Positions 10,501 through 19,447 of a DNA stretch of 64,000 nucleotides are shown here, piece after piece. Below the pieces are notes generated by a model. That model did not search any database, had not been told where the DNA came from, and was given only the letters and a program-made list of their open reading frames with translations. The translations under genes and the position numbers were made by a program. Within the stretch, counting starts at the first letter, position 1. Every line of letters begins with the position of its first letter. Source of the stretch: AP-15 sp963774345 (lineage in GTDB: Bacteria; Pseudomonadota; Alphaproteobacteria; ATCC43930; CGMCC-115725). The stretch covers positions 124,001 to 188,000 of the forward strand of contig CAVZFB010000057.1 in assembly GCA_963774345.1 (NCBI GenBank). Reading direction: 5' to 3'.

Positions 10501-11037
10501 CGCGGCCTCGACCAGGGCAAGCCCGGCCTGCACAGCGTGCTCGGCGTCATGCTCGTGGGCCAGCGGATAGCCGAAATAGGCCAGCACCCCGTCGCCCATG
10601 TACTTGGCGACGAACCCGCCGGCCTCGGTGATGAGATCGGTGCAGCAGCGGTGATACGCGCCGATAACCTCGCGCAAATCCTCCGGATCGAGCCGCGCCG
10701 AGAGTGCCGTCGAGCCGACCAGATCGCAGAACATCACCGTCAGTTGCCGGCGCTCTGCTTCCGCCCCCGCCCTTCCCTCCCCCGCGAGCGGGGGAGGGTT
10801 AGGGAGGGGGCTGCCGCCGACAGAGCCAGCGGCCGGCTCTGGGGCGGCACCAGTACCGCTGCGCAACGCGGCGATCGCGGCCAGCAGCTTGCGGCGATGG
10901 CCGACCGAGGTTACGCCGATGCTGATCAGGTCGTCGGCCGTCAGCTCCGACAGCACTTCGCCGTCGACATCGTTGTCGCGGAAGGCCGGCTCGTATTGAG
11001 CGAGCCCAAGGCCCCGCAGCCAATTTCCAATATCCAC
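7594..11037 (-). CDS. SAM domain / class III cyclase / AAA ATPase / TPR signalling protein
   Basis: A 1,147-residue multidomain protein. Residues 1-60 form a SAM domain (WLRGLGLAQYEPAFRDN); after a linker comes a class III nucleotide cyclase domain with metal-binding Asp in VMFCDLVGST and KYMGDGVLAYFG and a VVGETPNLAARLQ loop; from about 300 an AAA_16/NB-ARC-like ATPase (VGREEE, Walker A GEAGIGKS, Walker B MIFEDAHW); the last 500 residues are helical TPR-type repeats. Such proteins are common in Bradyrhizobium-like genomes and probably make cAMP in response to an unknown signal or act as a scaffold. The SAM-cyclase linker contains a genomic palindromic repeat (see 10775). It faces hicB tail to tail. 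Confidence 0.88.
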   Translation of the reverse strand: MDIGNWLRGLGLAQYEPAFRDNDVDGEVLSELTADDLISIGVTSVGHRRKLLAAIAALRSGTGAAPEPAAGSVGGSPLPNPPPLAGEGRAGAEAERRQLTVMFCDLVGSTALSARLDPEDLREVIGAYHRCCTDLITEAGGFVAKYMGDGVLAYFGYPLAHEHDAEHAVQAGLALVEAAPKLTTAPTGQARGLKAHGVPLQVRVGIATGLVVVGDLIGAGAAQEQAVVGETPNLAARLQALAEPDAVVIADGTRRLLGNLFELKDLGARDLKGIAGPARAWAALRARSVGSRFDALHPTGLTDLVGREEESELLLRRWSRAKTGEGQVVLLSGEAGIGKSRLTAALLERLAAEPHTRLRYFCSPQRTDSAFHPIIGQIERAAGLAYDDNPQAKLDKLDALLAQTSTSPEDAALFAEMLSLPNDGRYPALDLAPEQRRQRVLEALMSQLAGLARRQPVLMIFEDAHWVDPTSLEVLGRIVDRIKTLRALLIVTFRPEFNAPWVGQPHVTSLTLNRLGEREATAIIARLVGNKALPTDVLAEIVERTDGIPLFVEEMTKAVLEAESEGAARRTLAAVPSSALAVPASLHASLMARLDRLGPAKEVAQIGSAIGREFSHALLASMVRKPEAELGSALDRLVQAGLLFRQGLPPQASYLFKHALVQYAAYGTLLREPRRALHARIAETLESRFAETAESEPEILAHHCTEAGLIEKAAGLWGKAGQRSHARSALVEAVAQFTRALDQIATLPGTGALRREQIKLQVALITPLMHVKGHAAAETKAAAEQARSLIEQAEALGEPPEDPLLLFSVLYAFWVANYVASNGDACRDLAGQFLAFAKKQRATVPLMVGHQIMGTSLLFTGDIAEGRRHLDQAIALYDPAEHRPLATRFGQNQAVDILVFRSWALWLLGYPDAALRDADAALRNAREIGQAATLMFALFITAVPHTLCGNRAVGAARAQELVALAEEKGSLFWKAYGMVSQGWVLALAGRASDATEMLISGITAMQTTGATLWMAFFLPHLARAHAELGQFEAAWRCIGEAMTATKTTKETSCEADIHRTAGEIALMSPEPDAAKAQAHFERAILLARAQKAKSWELRAATSLARLWRDHGKRRQARDLLEPVYGWFGEGFDTFDLKEAKALLDELT
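10775..10798. repeat. Palindromic GC-rich repeat inside the cyclase gene
   Basis: A perfect 11-base inverted repeat, CCCTCCCCCGC and GCGGGGGAGGG, with a two-base loop, inside a longer G/C-tract block from about 10761 to 10810. It is translated as the linker GSPLPNPPPLAGEGRAG between the SAM and cyclase domains. The block resembles dispersed intergenic palindromes of many proteobacterial genomes; a related copy sits between genes at 23775-23800. Insertion in frame into a linker would be harmless. Confidence 0.7.
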
Positions 11038-11132
11038 GGCAGAAAGCCTCCCGCGAATAATCCTATACTGAAGTGACCCCGGTGGTGCAGCGATCTGGAT
11101 GTGGCTGCGACGAGACGCCAGCGGTGCTCTTT

Positions 11133-11179
11133 GGGACTCCTAAAATCGCCCAATTCGGATGGCATCCCGCGAACCGATC
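11133..11179. repeat. Direct repeat copy A (about 47 bp) in a 312-bp gene-free gap
   Basis: GGGACTCCTAAAATCGCCCA followed by ATTCGGATGGCATCCCGCGA is repeated with a few changes at 12211-12258. The two copies flank the SDR gene at 11350-12111. The rest of the gap 11038-11349 shows no credible gene or hairpin. Confidence 0.75.
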
Positions 11180-11349
11180 ATGACACCGACTTGAACCACC
11201 CTCACCACCGCATTCGCGGCACGGGAGAGATCGGCCGTCTCCTCAGCCCGCCTAAGTTCCACCGGTAATTGACGATCGCTCTAGGGATCGGAGTGCGTCG
11301 AGCCCCAAGCCTCTCCTTCCGCTGAGGCTGAGTTGAATTCGCGCGACAC

Positions 11350-12111
11350 TCAGATTTGGGCTGCTCCACCATCGACGAAGAGTTCGATCCCGTTGACATA
11401 GGCGCTGTCGTCGGAAGCGAGGAATACCGCCGCCTTGCCGAGGTCGTCCGGCGTGCCGATCCGGCCAAGCGGCACCGAAGCGACGGCCTCGGCCTGTTGC
11501 TCATCCGTCAGAAAATGGGCAAGGCCGGGGGTCGCCGTGTAGCCGGGGCTCAACACGTTGACCCGAATGTCGCGCCCCTTGAGGTCGACGATCCAGCCAC
11601 GGGCAAACGAGCGTATCGCGGCCTTTGTCGCGTCGTACACCGAGGCGGCGGCAAAGCCTTTGATCGACACCATCGAGCCGATCAAAATCACTGAGGAGCC
11701 TTTGCCGAGCAATGGTAACGCCTTTTGGACGGCAAACAACAGGCCGCGGACGTTCGTGTTGAACGTCCTGTCGAAATGTTCCTCGGTAATCTCCCCGAGC
11801 CTGGCGAATTCGTAGACTCCCGCGTTCGCCGCCAGCACGTCGATATGCCCGGCCCGGGTCTTAACGGTAGCGTAGATGCGGTCGAGGTCGGCGAGATTTG
11901 TCGTATCGCCCTGGATCGCAGCCGCATTGCCGCCGATCGAGGCGGCCGCTTTTTCAAGCTCGGATTGATGGCGGCCGGTGATGAACACCCGCGCACCTTC
12001 CTCGGCAAAATGCTCGGCGATGCCAAGACCGATGCCGGCGCTGCCGCCGGTAACGACAGCGACTTTGCCTGCGAGCTTGCCGGTCATGGCAGGCCGTTCA
12101 GGTTGAGGCAT
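11350..12111 (-). CDS. SDR-family oxidoreductase
   Basis: Classical short-chain dehydrogenase/reductase of 253 residues. The cofactor motif VTGGSAGIGLG, the NAG motif (ANAGVYEF), the catalytic Ser in ILIGSMVSIKG and YDATK (Tyr and Lys) are present, and the C-terminal ASDDSAYVNG-IELFVDGG is typical. The ATG at 12111 follows GGAGGAAGCTC; longer reading upstream is not protein-like. Basic residues after the second glycine strand (TGRHQSE) suggest NADP. Substrate unknown. The gene stands alone between two direct repeats, and may be a small mobile cassette. Confidence 0.85.
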   Translation of the reverse strand: MPQPERPAMTGKLAGKVAVVTGGSAGIGLGIAEHFAEEGARVFITGRHQSELEKAAASIGGNAAAIQGDTTNLADLDRIYATVKTRAGHIDVLAANAGVYEFARLGEITEEHFDRTFNTNVRGLLFAVQKALPLLGKGSSVILIGSMVSIKGFAAASVYDATKAAIRSFARGWIVDLKGRDIRVNVLSPGYTATPGLAHFLTDEQQAEAVASVPLGRIGTPDDLGKAAVFLASDDSAYVNGIELFVDGGAAQI

Positions 12112-12210
12112 GAGCTTCCTCCGTATTTGACTCTCATTGTCCTTAGGCCGACGCCAACCCCAGCTTGCTGTAGTTGATGCACCAATGTGCTTCGTCAACG
12201 TTGGTTTGAC

Positions 12211-12258
12211 GGGAACTCCTAAAATTGCCCAATTCGTTTGGCATCCTGCGAACCGATC
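12211..12258. repeat. Direct repeat copy B
   Basis: GGGAACTCCTAAAATTGCCC followed by AATTCGTTTGGCATCCTGCG, matching copy A at 11133-11179 except for one inserted base and a handful of substitutions. It lies upstream of the SDR gene, so A and B bracket that gene in the same orientation. Sequence similarity between the two copies stops soon after GAACCGATC. Confidence 0.75.
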
Positions 12259-12299
12259 GCGGCCATCGGCGAGCCGCAAACAACGCCGAGGAGATACCG

Positions 12300-12371
12300 A
12301 TGGCCGATTTGCGACGGCCGAGCTCTGAATTCCCGGTTTCACCGATTTATTTCCCGTTTAGGCCGAAATAA
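12300..12371 (+). CDS. Possible 23-residue small ORF in repeat-rich DNA
   Basis: An ATG at 12300 with GGAGATACC just upstream opens 23 codons (MADLRRPSSEFPVSPIYFPF then RPK) ending in TAA. It lies inside the TTCCCGGTT-repeat cluster and the FP repeats of the peptide are the translated repeats. No family is recognised; coding is doubtful, although a ribosome-binding site is in the right place. Confidence 0.25.
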   Translation: MADLRRPSSEFPVSPIYFPFRPK

Positions 12372-12502
12372 ATTCCCGGTTCGACGGCGACGGGAATTAG
12401 GCCACAAGCACTTGATTTCATATCGCGTTTTCGGAGCCAATCGGGCCCGATATCCGCTGGACCGCAAAATTCCCGGTTACTTTCCCGGTTCACGGGAATT
12501 CG
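12327..12502. repeat. Cluster of short TTCCCGGTT-type repeats
   Basis: Within about 175 bases the core TTCCCGGTT, or TTCCCGTTT, occurs five times in one orientation (about 12330, 12351, 12373, 12470, 12482) and CGGGAATT twice in the other (about 12391, 12493). The cluster fills most of the gap between the two divergent SDR genes (12112-12600). No gene longer than the 23-codon ORF is seen here. The pattern could be a dispersed genomic repeat or a binding-site array. Confidence 0.65.
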
Positions 12503-12600
12503 TCCATGAAGGAATAACGCCCGCAACCCGCTGGAGCACTCGCCGGATAAGCTGATATCGTGGACAGAACATCGGGCGTCCGCAGCAGGAGAACGGCGAG

Positions 12601-13356
12601 ATGAATTCGAACGGTAAGGTGGCACTCGTTACCGGTGGGGGCAGCGGCATCGGCAAGGCTTCGGCCTTGGCGCTCGCCAAGGAGGGGTTTGCGGTCGTCG
12701 TCGCCGGCCGCCGGCCGGAGCCGTTGCAGGCGGTGGTCGGCGAGATCGAGGGGTTGCAGGGCAAGGCGCTCGGCGTGCCGACCGATGTCGGCAATCCCGA
12801 CTCGGTCCGCGCCTTGTTCGCCAAGACCAAGGAGACCTATGGCCGCCTCGACGTGCTGTTCAACAACGCCGGCTTTGGCGCCTCGGCGCCGATCGAGGAG
12901 CTGGCCTTCGAGCGTTGGCAGGCAGTCGTCAACTCGATCCTGACCGGCTCGTTTCTGTGCACCCAGGAAGCCTTCAAGATTATGAAGGACCAGAAGCCGA
13001 TGGGTGGGCGGATCATCAACAACGGCTCGATCTCGGCGCATGTGCCGCGCCCGAATTCGGTCGCCTACACCTCGTGCAAGCACGCGATTACCGGGCTGAC
13101 CAAATCGACCTCGCTCGACGGCCGCAAATACGACATCGCCTGCGGCCAGGTCGACGTCGGCAACGCACTGACCGAAATGACCCAGCGCATGCAGCGCGGC
13201 GTGCCTCAGGCCAACGGCACGGTCATCGAGGAGCCGACGATGGACGTACAGAATGTCGCGCGCGCGGTCGTGTTCATGTCGACCGTGACACCCGAAGCCA
13301 ACGTCCAGTTCCTGACCGTGATGGCGACCAAAATGCCCTTCGTCGGCCGCGGCTGA
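12601..13356 (+). CDS. SDR-family oxidoreductase
   Basis: Short-chain dehydrogenase/reductase of 251 residues with VTGGGSGIGKASA cofactor loop, AGRRPEP after strand 2 (favouring NADP), NNAGFG, Ser in NNGSISAHV and YTSCK (catalytic Tyr and Lys). The end, VQFLTVMATKMPFVGRG, is characteristic of a subfamily whose members are often annotated as 3-oxoacyl-ACP reductase-like but have no proven substrate. GGAGAACGGCG precedes the ATG. It is transcribed away from the SDR at 11350 and converges on the ABC permease gene at 13395. Confidence 0.87.
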   Translation: MNSNGKVALVTGGGSGIGKASALALAKEGFAVVVAGRRPEPLQAVVGEIEGLQGKALGVPTDVGNPDSVRALFAKTKETYGRLDVLFNNAGFGASAPIEELAFERWQAVVNSILTGSFLCTQEAFKIMKDQKPMGGRIINNGSISAHVPRPNSVAYTSCKHAITGLTKSTSLDGRKYDIACGQVDVGNALTEMTQRMQRGVPQANGTVIEEPTMDVQNVARAVVFMSTVTPEANVQFLTVMATKMPFVGRG

Positions 13357-13394
13357 ACTCCGCCGGATGCAAGCGCGAACCGATCCCTGCCGGT

Positions 13395-14194
13395 TCACTC
13401 CTCCTCTTTCTCGACAGCACTCTCATGCCAGTGCCGCAACAGCAGTCGCGACAGGAAGTCGATGACGAGATAGATCGTGATGCCGGTCACCGACAGCAGA
13501 AATAGCGCTGCGAACAGGCGCGGGATCTCCAGCCGGTAGCCGGCTTCGAGGATGCGGAAGGCGAGACCGGTCTCGGCGCCGCCGGTGCCGGCGACGAATT
13601 CGGCGACGACGGCGCCGATCAACGCCAGCCCGCCGCTGATCCGCAGCCCGGCGAGGAAATAGGGCAGCGCCGTCGGTAGCCTGAGGTAACGCAAGGTCTG
13701 AGCCGGCGAGGCGCCGTACAGCCGGAACAGGGCGATCAGATTGCGGTCGGCGCTGTTGAGCCCGACCGTGGTGTTCGAGACGATCGGGAAAAAGGCGACG
13801 ATCCAGGCGCAGACCAGCAGCGCGAGAAACGGCTGCTGCACCCAGATGATGATCAGCGGCGCGATCGCCACGATCGGCGTCACCTGCAGGATCACGGCAT
13901 AGGGGAAGAGGCTGATCTCAAGGAGCCGCGACAGCGAGAACAAGAACGCGATGGCGGCGCCGAGGATCGCCGCCGCGGCCAGCGCCGCCAGGGTAACGCG
14001 CAGGGTTACCAGCAGCGAACCCAACAGGCTGGCGCCGTCGGTCAACAGCGCCTGGGCGATCGCGAGCGGGCCCGGCAGGATGTAGACTGGGATGTCCTCG
14101 ATCCTGACCACCGCCTCCCACAGGCCGAGAAGCACCGCGCCCACTGCGAGAGGCGCCGCGATCCGCCACCAGCGCCCCGGCCGTGCCCGCCCGA

Positions 14195-14198
<4 letters not shown>
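13395..14198 (-). CDS. ABC transporter permease (nitrate/sulfonate/taurine type)
   Basis: A 267-residue inner-membrane protein with six predicted helices and the EAA-type loop (LYGASPAQTLRYLRLPTALP then YFLAGLRI), typical of SsuC/TauC/ThiX-like permeases in importers of small anions, pyrimidines or amides. Its ATG overlaps the stop of the ATPase gene (ATGA, 14195-14198), so the two are translationally coupled. No periplasmic binding protein is present in the window; the substrate cannot be named. Confidence 0.88.
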
Positions 14199-14968
<770 letters not shown>

Positions 14969-15182
14969 CACCCGGCTAGTCAACGACAAAGCGCTGCGAC
15001 GGACCGCCGGGCGAGGTCGACATGCCAGGGGCCACACTGGCGCGTCGGCGAAAGTTCCATGCGGGACACGCATATCGTCCGGTTGGATTCGCGGGATCGA
15101 TCCGTGTTACACACTGTTCACTTTATGTCATCGCCGAGGCACGTAGACGTGGAAATTTGACAATCGAGGCGCAACAGTTACG

Positions 15183-15407
15183 ATGTGTGACGCTATGAGA
15201 TACGATGCCAAGCTCGCTCGCTTCATTGCAACCGCGCGAAGTCCCTCTTCCCAAGCCGGGTTGACGGGGTCTTTGGTCAAGGCGCGCATCGCCGAGTTTC
15301 TCGACGGTAGAACCTGCGGGGAAGACCTGTTGCACGCGCTTTATGATCACGTCCTCGACGAGCCGATCCCGCAACCAATTCGTGAACTTCTGAATAAGTG
15401 TGAATAA
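15183..15407 (+). CDS. Small conserved hypothetical protein with NepR/anti-sigma-like tail
   Basis: A 74-residue soluble protein; a second ATG at 15195 is equally possible. It ends LYDHVLDEPIPQPIRELL, which resembles the helix of NepR and other anti-sigma factors (LRxLYDxVxxEPIPxxxxxLL). No zinc-finger or membrane segment is present. No clear ribosome-binding site is visible. I do not recognise a named family; a regulatory role is only suggested by this motif. Confidence 0.5.
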   Translation: MCDAMRYDAKLARFIATARSPSSQAGLTGSLVKARIAEFLDGRTCGEDLLHALYDHVLDEPIPQPIRELLNKCE

Positions 15408-15633
15408 GGCCGGTTGATTGTGGCAAGACGCAGACTTTGATATTCGCGCCACGGTCGGCTTGCCCGCGAGTCTCCGTGAGATTGCTCTGAGGCGGCGCCG
15501 TAGCGGATGATCCGAGCTGCGGTCTTGGCATTGCCTCTCAGGTTAGGTTCTCCTCATTATCGGCCCGCTCGCGCGGCTTCGGGGAAGATTGGCAGCCGCG
15601 CGATGGAGGGGCGAGAAAACCGGGGAGGAATCG

Positions 15634-17296
15634 ATGGCCAACGTGTCGGCGGCGCCGCGCCGCCTGACAAGCGGGAGGGAGCGAGAGCTACGCATCTTGA
15701 TTCTTGCGTCCTCGCTCGCAACGGTCTTCGAATGGTACGATTTTTATCTTTATGGTTTGCTCGCCGTAACGATCGGAAGTGTTTTCTTTTCGGCGGTCAA
15801 CCCGACCGCGAGATATATCTTCGCCCTCCTTTCATTGGCCGCCGGGTTCGCGTTACGCCCGTTCGGCGCGCTCGTGTTCGGCCGGATCGGCGACCTCGCC
15901 GGCCGCAAGTATGCCCTTTTGATCACAATCACGATCATGGGGTGGTCGACCTTTGTGGTCGGCCTGTTGCCCGGTTATGCCGCGATAGGCCTTGCCGCCC
16001 CAGTAATCCTGATCGTGCTGCGCCTGTTGCAAGGTCTGGCGCTCGGCGGCGAGTATGGCGGCGCCGCCATTTATGTCGCCGAGCATGCCCCGCACGGCAA
16101 GCGCGGGTTGTTTACTGCGTGGGTTCAGACGGCCTCGACGCTGGGGCTGTTCCTCGCGCTGCTGGTGGTCCTCGGCTGCCAACAGTGGGTCGACGCCAAG
16201 AGCTTCACCGCCTGGGGTTGGCGCATTCCGTTCCTGCTGTCGATCATCCTGGTCGCAATCTCGGTGTATATCCGGCTGCGCCTTAACGAATCTCCGCTGT
16301 TTCAGCGGATGAAGTCGGAAGGCAGAGAATCGGCGGCGCCGATGACCGAAAGCTTTGCTGAGAGGGGCAACCTCAAGATCGTTCTGATCGCCCTTTTCGG
16401 CGCGACCGCCGGGCAAGGGGTGGTGTGGTACTGTGGCCAGTTCTATGCGCTGTTCTTCCTGACCCAGACCTTGAAGATCGATCCCAAGACGGCGATCCTG
16501 ATGGTCGCCGCAGCGTTGGCGATCGGAACGCCGGGCTTTATTCTGTTTGGCTGGCTGTCCGACCGGTTCGGCCGCAGGCCGATCATCATGCTGGGCTGTC
16601 TGCTCGCGGTCATAAGCTATTTGCCGCTGTTCAAGGCCATCACCCATTACGCCAACCCAGCCCTTGAAGCCGCCATCGTGTCAGCCCCGGCCGTCGTCAT
16701 CGCCGACCCCGACGAATGCTCGCTGCAGTTCAATCCGGTCGGTATGTCAAAATTTACAAGTCCGTGCGACGTCGCCAAGAGCGCTCTGGTCGCTTTTGGC
16801 GTTCCCTACAGTAACGAGACCGCGCCGCCGGGCAGCGTCGGCGCAAATAAAGGTCGGGCAGACCGCGATCGCAAGCTACAACGGCAAGACGTCGGATGCT
16901 GTGGCTAAGGCCGCAGCCTTCAGCAAGGCTCTGGGCGATGCGCTGAAGACAGCCGGCTATCCGGCAACGGCCGATCCGGCGCGGATCAATCACACCATGG
17001 TAATTGCTCTCCTCGTGATCCTGGTGATCTATGTGACGCTCGTATACGGCCCGATCGCGGCGATGCTGGTCGAGCTGTTTCCAACCCGCATCCGCTATAC
17101 CTCGGTGTCGCTACCCTACCACATCGGCAATGGCTGGTTCGGCGGATTTCTGCCGGCGATCGCCTTTGCGATCGTTGCCGCAACCGGCAACATATACAAC
17201 GGGCTATGGTATCCAATCGCCATCGCGGCAATGACCCTGGTCATCGGCGTACTGTTCGTGCGCGAGACCAAGGACGTCGATATCCGCGCCGGTTGA
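15634..17296 (+). CDS. MHS-family MFS transporter with periplasmic insertion, one frameshift
   Basis: Start ATG 15634 follows GGGGAGGAATCG. Motifs: ASSLATVFEWYDFYLYG (helix 1 of metabolite:H+ symporters), GRIGDLAGRKYALLIT, RLLQGLALGGEYGGAA, GWRIPFLLS, GWLSDRFGRRP, ELFPTRIRYTSVSLPYH. Between helices near residues 350-450 lies a soluble loop with two Cys (DECSLQF, SPCDVAK), as found in a subfamily of about 550-residue carriers. A one-base shift near 16840 splits the gene; the downstream frame resumes with QIKVGQTAIASYNGK and ends in KDVDIRAG. Likely imports a carboxylate with protons. Confidence 0.85.
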
Positions 17297-17433
17297 ACCG
17301 CGGCGAACCGCTCGGAGGCTGGACGGCGAGTTTCGAACTTATCGGCGCTCGCTCTGGGAAACCTCGACTTACCCTGTCGGTTAGCGGCGATCTATCACGG
17401 TGAAGCGCTTAGCCCCTGCCTGCAGCCGACCGA

Positions 17434-17796
17434 TCACCGCCGCAACAGCATACGGCCGAGGTCGCGTCCGCCAAACAGGTGCACGTGGAAATGCGGCACC
17501 TCCTGGTGGCCGTCACGGCCGCTATTGGCGATGATTCGATGACCGGTCTCGACCACGCCCTGTTCCGTGGCGATCTGCCCCAGGGCGCGGAACATTGCCG
17601 ACTGCTCGGCCGCCGAAGCCTTCGCAGAAAAATCGTCGAGCGAGACATATTCGCCCTTGGGGATGACCAAAATATGGGTCGGGGCGAGCGGATTGATGTC
17701 GTGAAAGGCGAGGACGTGCTCGTCCTCGTACACTTTTTTGCAAGGGATCTCGCCGCGCAGGATGCGGGCGAAGACATTATTCCGGTCGTAAGTCAA
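17434..17796 (-). CDS. HIT-family (Hint-like) nucleotide-binding protein
   Basis: One hundred and twenty residues with NVFARILRGEIPCKKVYED at the start and the histidine triad HFHVHLFGGRDLG at the end, the active site of Hint purine-nucleoside phosphoramidases. In several alphaproteobacteria such a gene sits beside hisE; here about 4 kb of glycan-modification-type genes separate it from hisE, which fits an insertion between them (inference). Confidence 0.92.
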   Translation of the reverse strand: MTYDRNNVFARILRGEIPCKKVYEDEHVLAFHDINPLAPTHILVIPKGEYVSLDDFSAKASAAEQSAMFRALGQIATEQGVVETGHRIIANSGRDGHQEVPHFHVHLFGGRDLGRMLLRR

Positions 17797-17879
17797 CTTC
17801 CGCCTCCGCTCAGAGCGTGAGAGAATGCGAGTCTAAGGGCATGATACACGAAACGGCTGTATACACGAAATGGCTGTCC

Positions 17880-19175
17880 TCAACGCGCAAAGGTCAAGTT
17901 CTCCTCCTGATTATGGGATTGCCGTTCGGTCTCAATGAGACTGAAACCCTCGGCTTCGAGAAACGCCGTGACCGTCGCCTTGTCGGCCGCTCCCAGATAG
18001 AGCTGGCGGGCCGTAATCGCCACTTCGAGCTTAATCTTTCGGATGTCTTTAAGGCGCCTCCCGGCGGAGCTTACCACTTGGAAATCGGCCCCTTGAGCAT
18101 CCACTTTCAGGAACTCGACCTCGGTTATTCCCGCCTTGTCTACAAACGTGTCGAGCCGGACGGTCGGGACGATAATTTCACGTTCCTCAATGAGTAAATG
18201 GCCATCCGTCCAGGCCGAGCGGGCGGCCTCGTCGAGCGGCAAGAGGGAACTTGCTGCTACGAACGCGTTGATCCGGAAAGAAGCCATTCCGTCGCGGTCG
18301 GATACAGCCATTGGGTAGACGCGATAATTCTTGGGCCCCCGGTTCAACTCCTCGAAGAGAGTGGGTACCGGCTCGAAGGCATGAACCACGAGGGATGAGT
18401 CGTCGAGCGCGGCTTGGCGGCTTGCCTCGCCGCGATAGGCGCCGACATCTATCCACACGCGGCCCGGCTCGCGGGGTGCAGCGAGCGCGTGGGCATTGCG
18501 ATGCCGGGCGGGCGGCACCACAGTGAGCGCCGGCAACTGAATCGGGTATTTCGAACCAACGAAGACCGCGCGCAAATTTCCGTCGTGAGTGATCATTTGC
18601 CAATCAGTCACGAAATCGGGAAAATCCGGTTGATCGAGAGTGACGTAGGCATAGCCAAAGTGCCGGCGCAGCGCGGACATTACCCAAGGGCGGGTCGGCC
18701 GCGTCCCAGTTCCGCGAATGCCCTGATTTGCGGACAGCGGTTCGACGACACGGTGAAGCTCGGGGTAACTCCCTGGAACAACCAGGGTCTCGACCAAGAT
18801 CTGGCCCTTACACACTCCGGCGAGCCGGGCCAGGGCGCCGTCCGGGTCCCGCAAATGGTAGAGAGTCCCGTAACAATAGACGATGTCGAAAGAGCCGAGA
18901 TCGGCGAGGTCGACCACCCTGTCGAGATCCAGCACGCCGAGCTTGCGATGCGGATAAAGCCGGAGCATCTCGGCAACGTTGGCTGGGTTCCCATCGGTGC
19001 TGAGAACGTCGCAGCCTCGCTCCTCGAAAAAAGCCGTGTGCAGACCGATGCCGGCGCCAACCTCGAGCACGCTCTTGCCGTGAAGCTCAAGCCCGAGAGA
19101 GGCGAGATGCTCCTGTCGCGCACGGTTGATGCGCAGCGCTTCGGGCTCCTGAAACACGGAAAAATCCGGTGACAT
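17880..19175 (-). CDS. Tandem methyltransferase: class I SAM domain plus FkbM domain
   Basis: A 431-residue protein with two methyltransferase folds. The N-terminal half has motif I VLEVGAGIGLHTAFF, then DGNPANV and IVYCYGTLYHL of a Methyltransf_11/23-like domain. The C-terminal half is an FkbM domain: VWIDVGAYRGEASR, VHAFEPVPTLFEEL, YPMAVSDRDGMASF, EVEFLKVDAQGADFQVV and IKLEVAIT. FkbM enzymes O-methylate sugars or other hydroxyls. The neighbouring sulfotransferase and polysaccharide genes point to tailoring of a surface glycan (inference). Base composition is lower in GC than the flanking his genes. Confidence 0.85.
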   Translation of the reverse strand: MSPDFSVFQEPEALRINRARQEHLASLGLELHGKSVLEVGAGIGLHTAFFEERGCDVLSTDGNPANVAEMLRLYPHRKLGVLDLDRVVDLADLGSFDIVYCYGTLYHLRDPDGALARLAGVCKGQILVETLVVPGSYPELHRVVEPLSANQGIRGTGTRPTRPWVMSALRRHFGYAYVTLDQPDFPDFVTDWQMITHDGNLRAVFVGSKYPIQLPALTVVPPARHRNAHALAAPREPGRVWIDVGAYRGEASRQAALDDSSLVVHAFEPVPTLFEELNRGPKNYRVYPMAVSDRDGMASFRINAFVAASSLLPLDEAARSAWTDGHLLIEEREIIVPTVRLDTFVDKAGITEVEFLKVDAQGADFQVVSSAGRRLKDIRKIKLEVAITARQLYLGAADKATVTAFLEAEGFSLIETERQSHNQEENLTFAR

Positions 19176-19447
19176 CGGGTCTCCCTTGCAGCAGATTCAG
19201 TAGGGCGGCGTCGTTCCGCAGATCGTCACAGCCAACATCCGATCCGCTATTAGCAGAAGATCAAACCAATTGGAATCGTTGTCATGCCACTCACAGCCGG
19301 AGACGAGTTCTATCTTAGCAGAACGGAGTAATATTTGTTCTTGACCTGACGGGCCGCAACTTACATCATAGAGAACTCTTATTTATTGCGCGTCACGATC
19401 CTCGCTCCGACTTTCTCAAAATCCTGCGCATACAAGGAATTTGTAAC

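Noticed and set aside
12327..12502. Iterons of a plasmid replication origin
   Set aside because: Spacing of the TTCCCGGTT elements is irregular, both orientations occur, and no rep gene, AT-rich box or partition gene is near.
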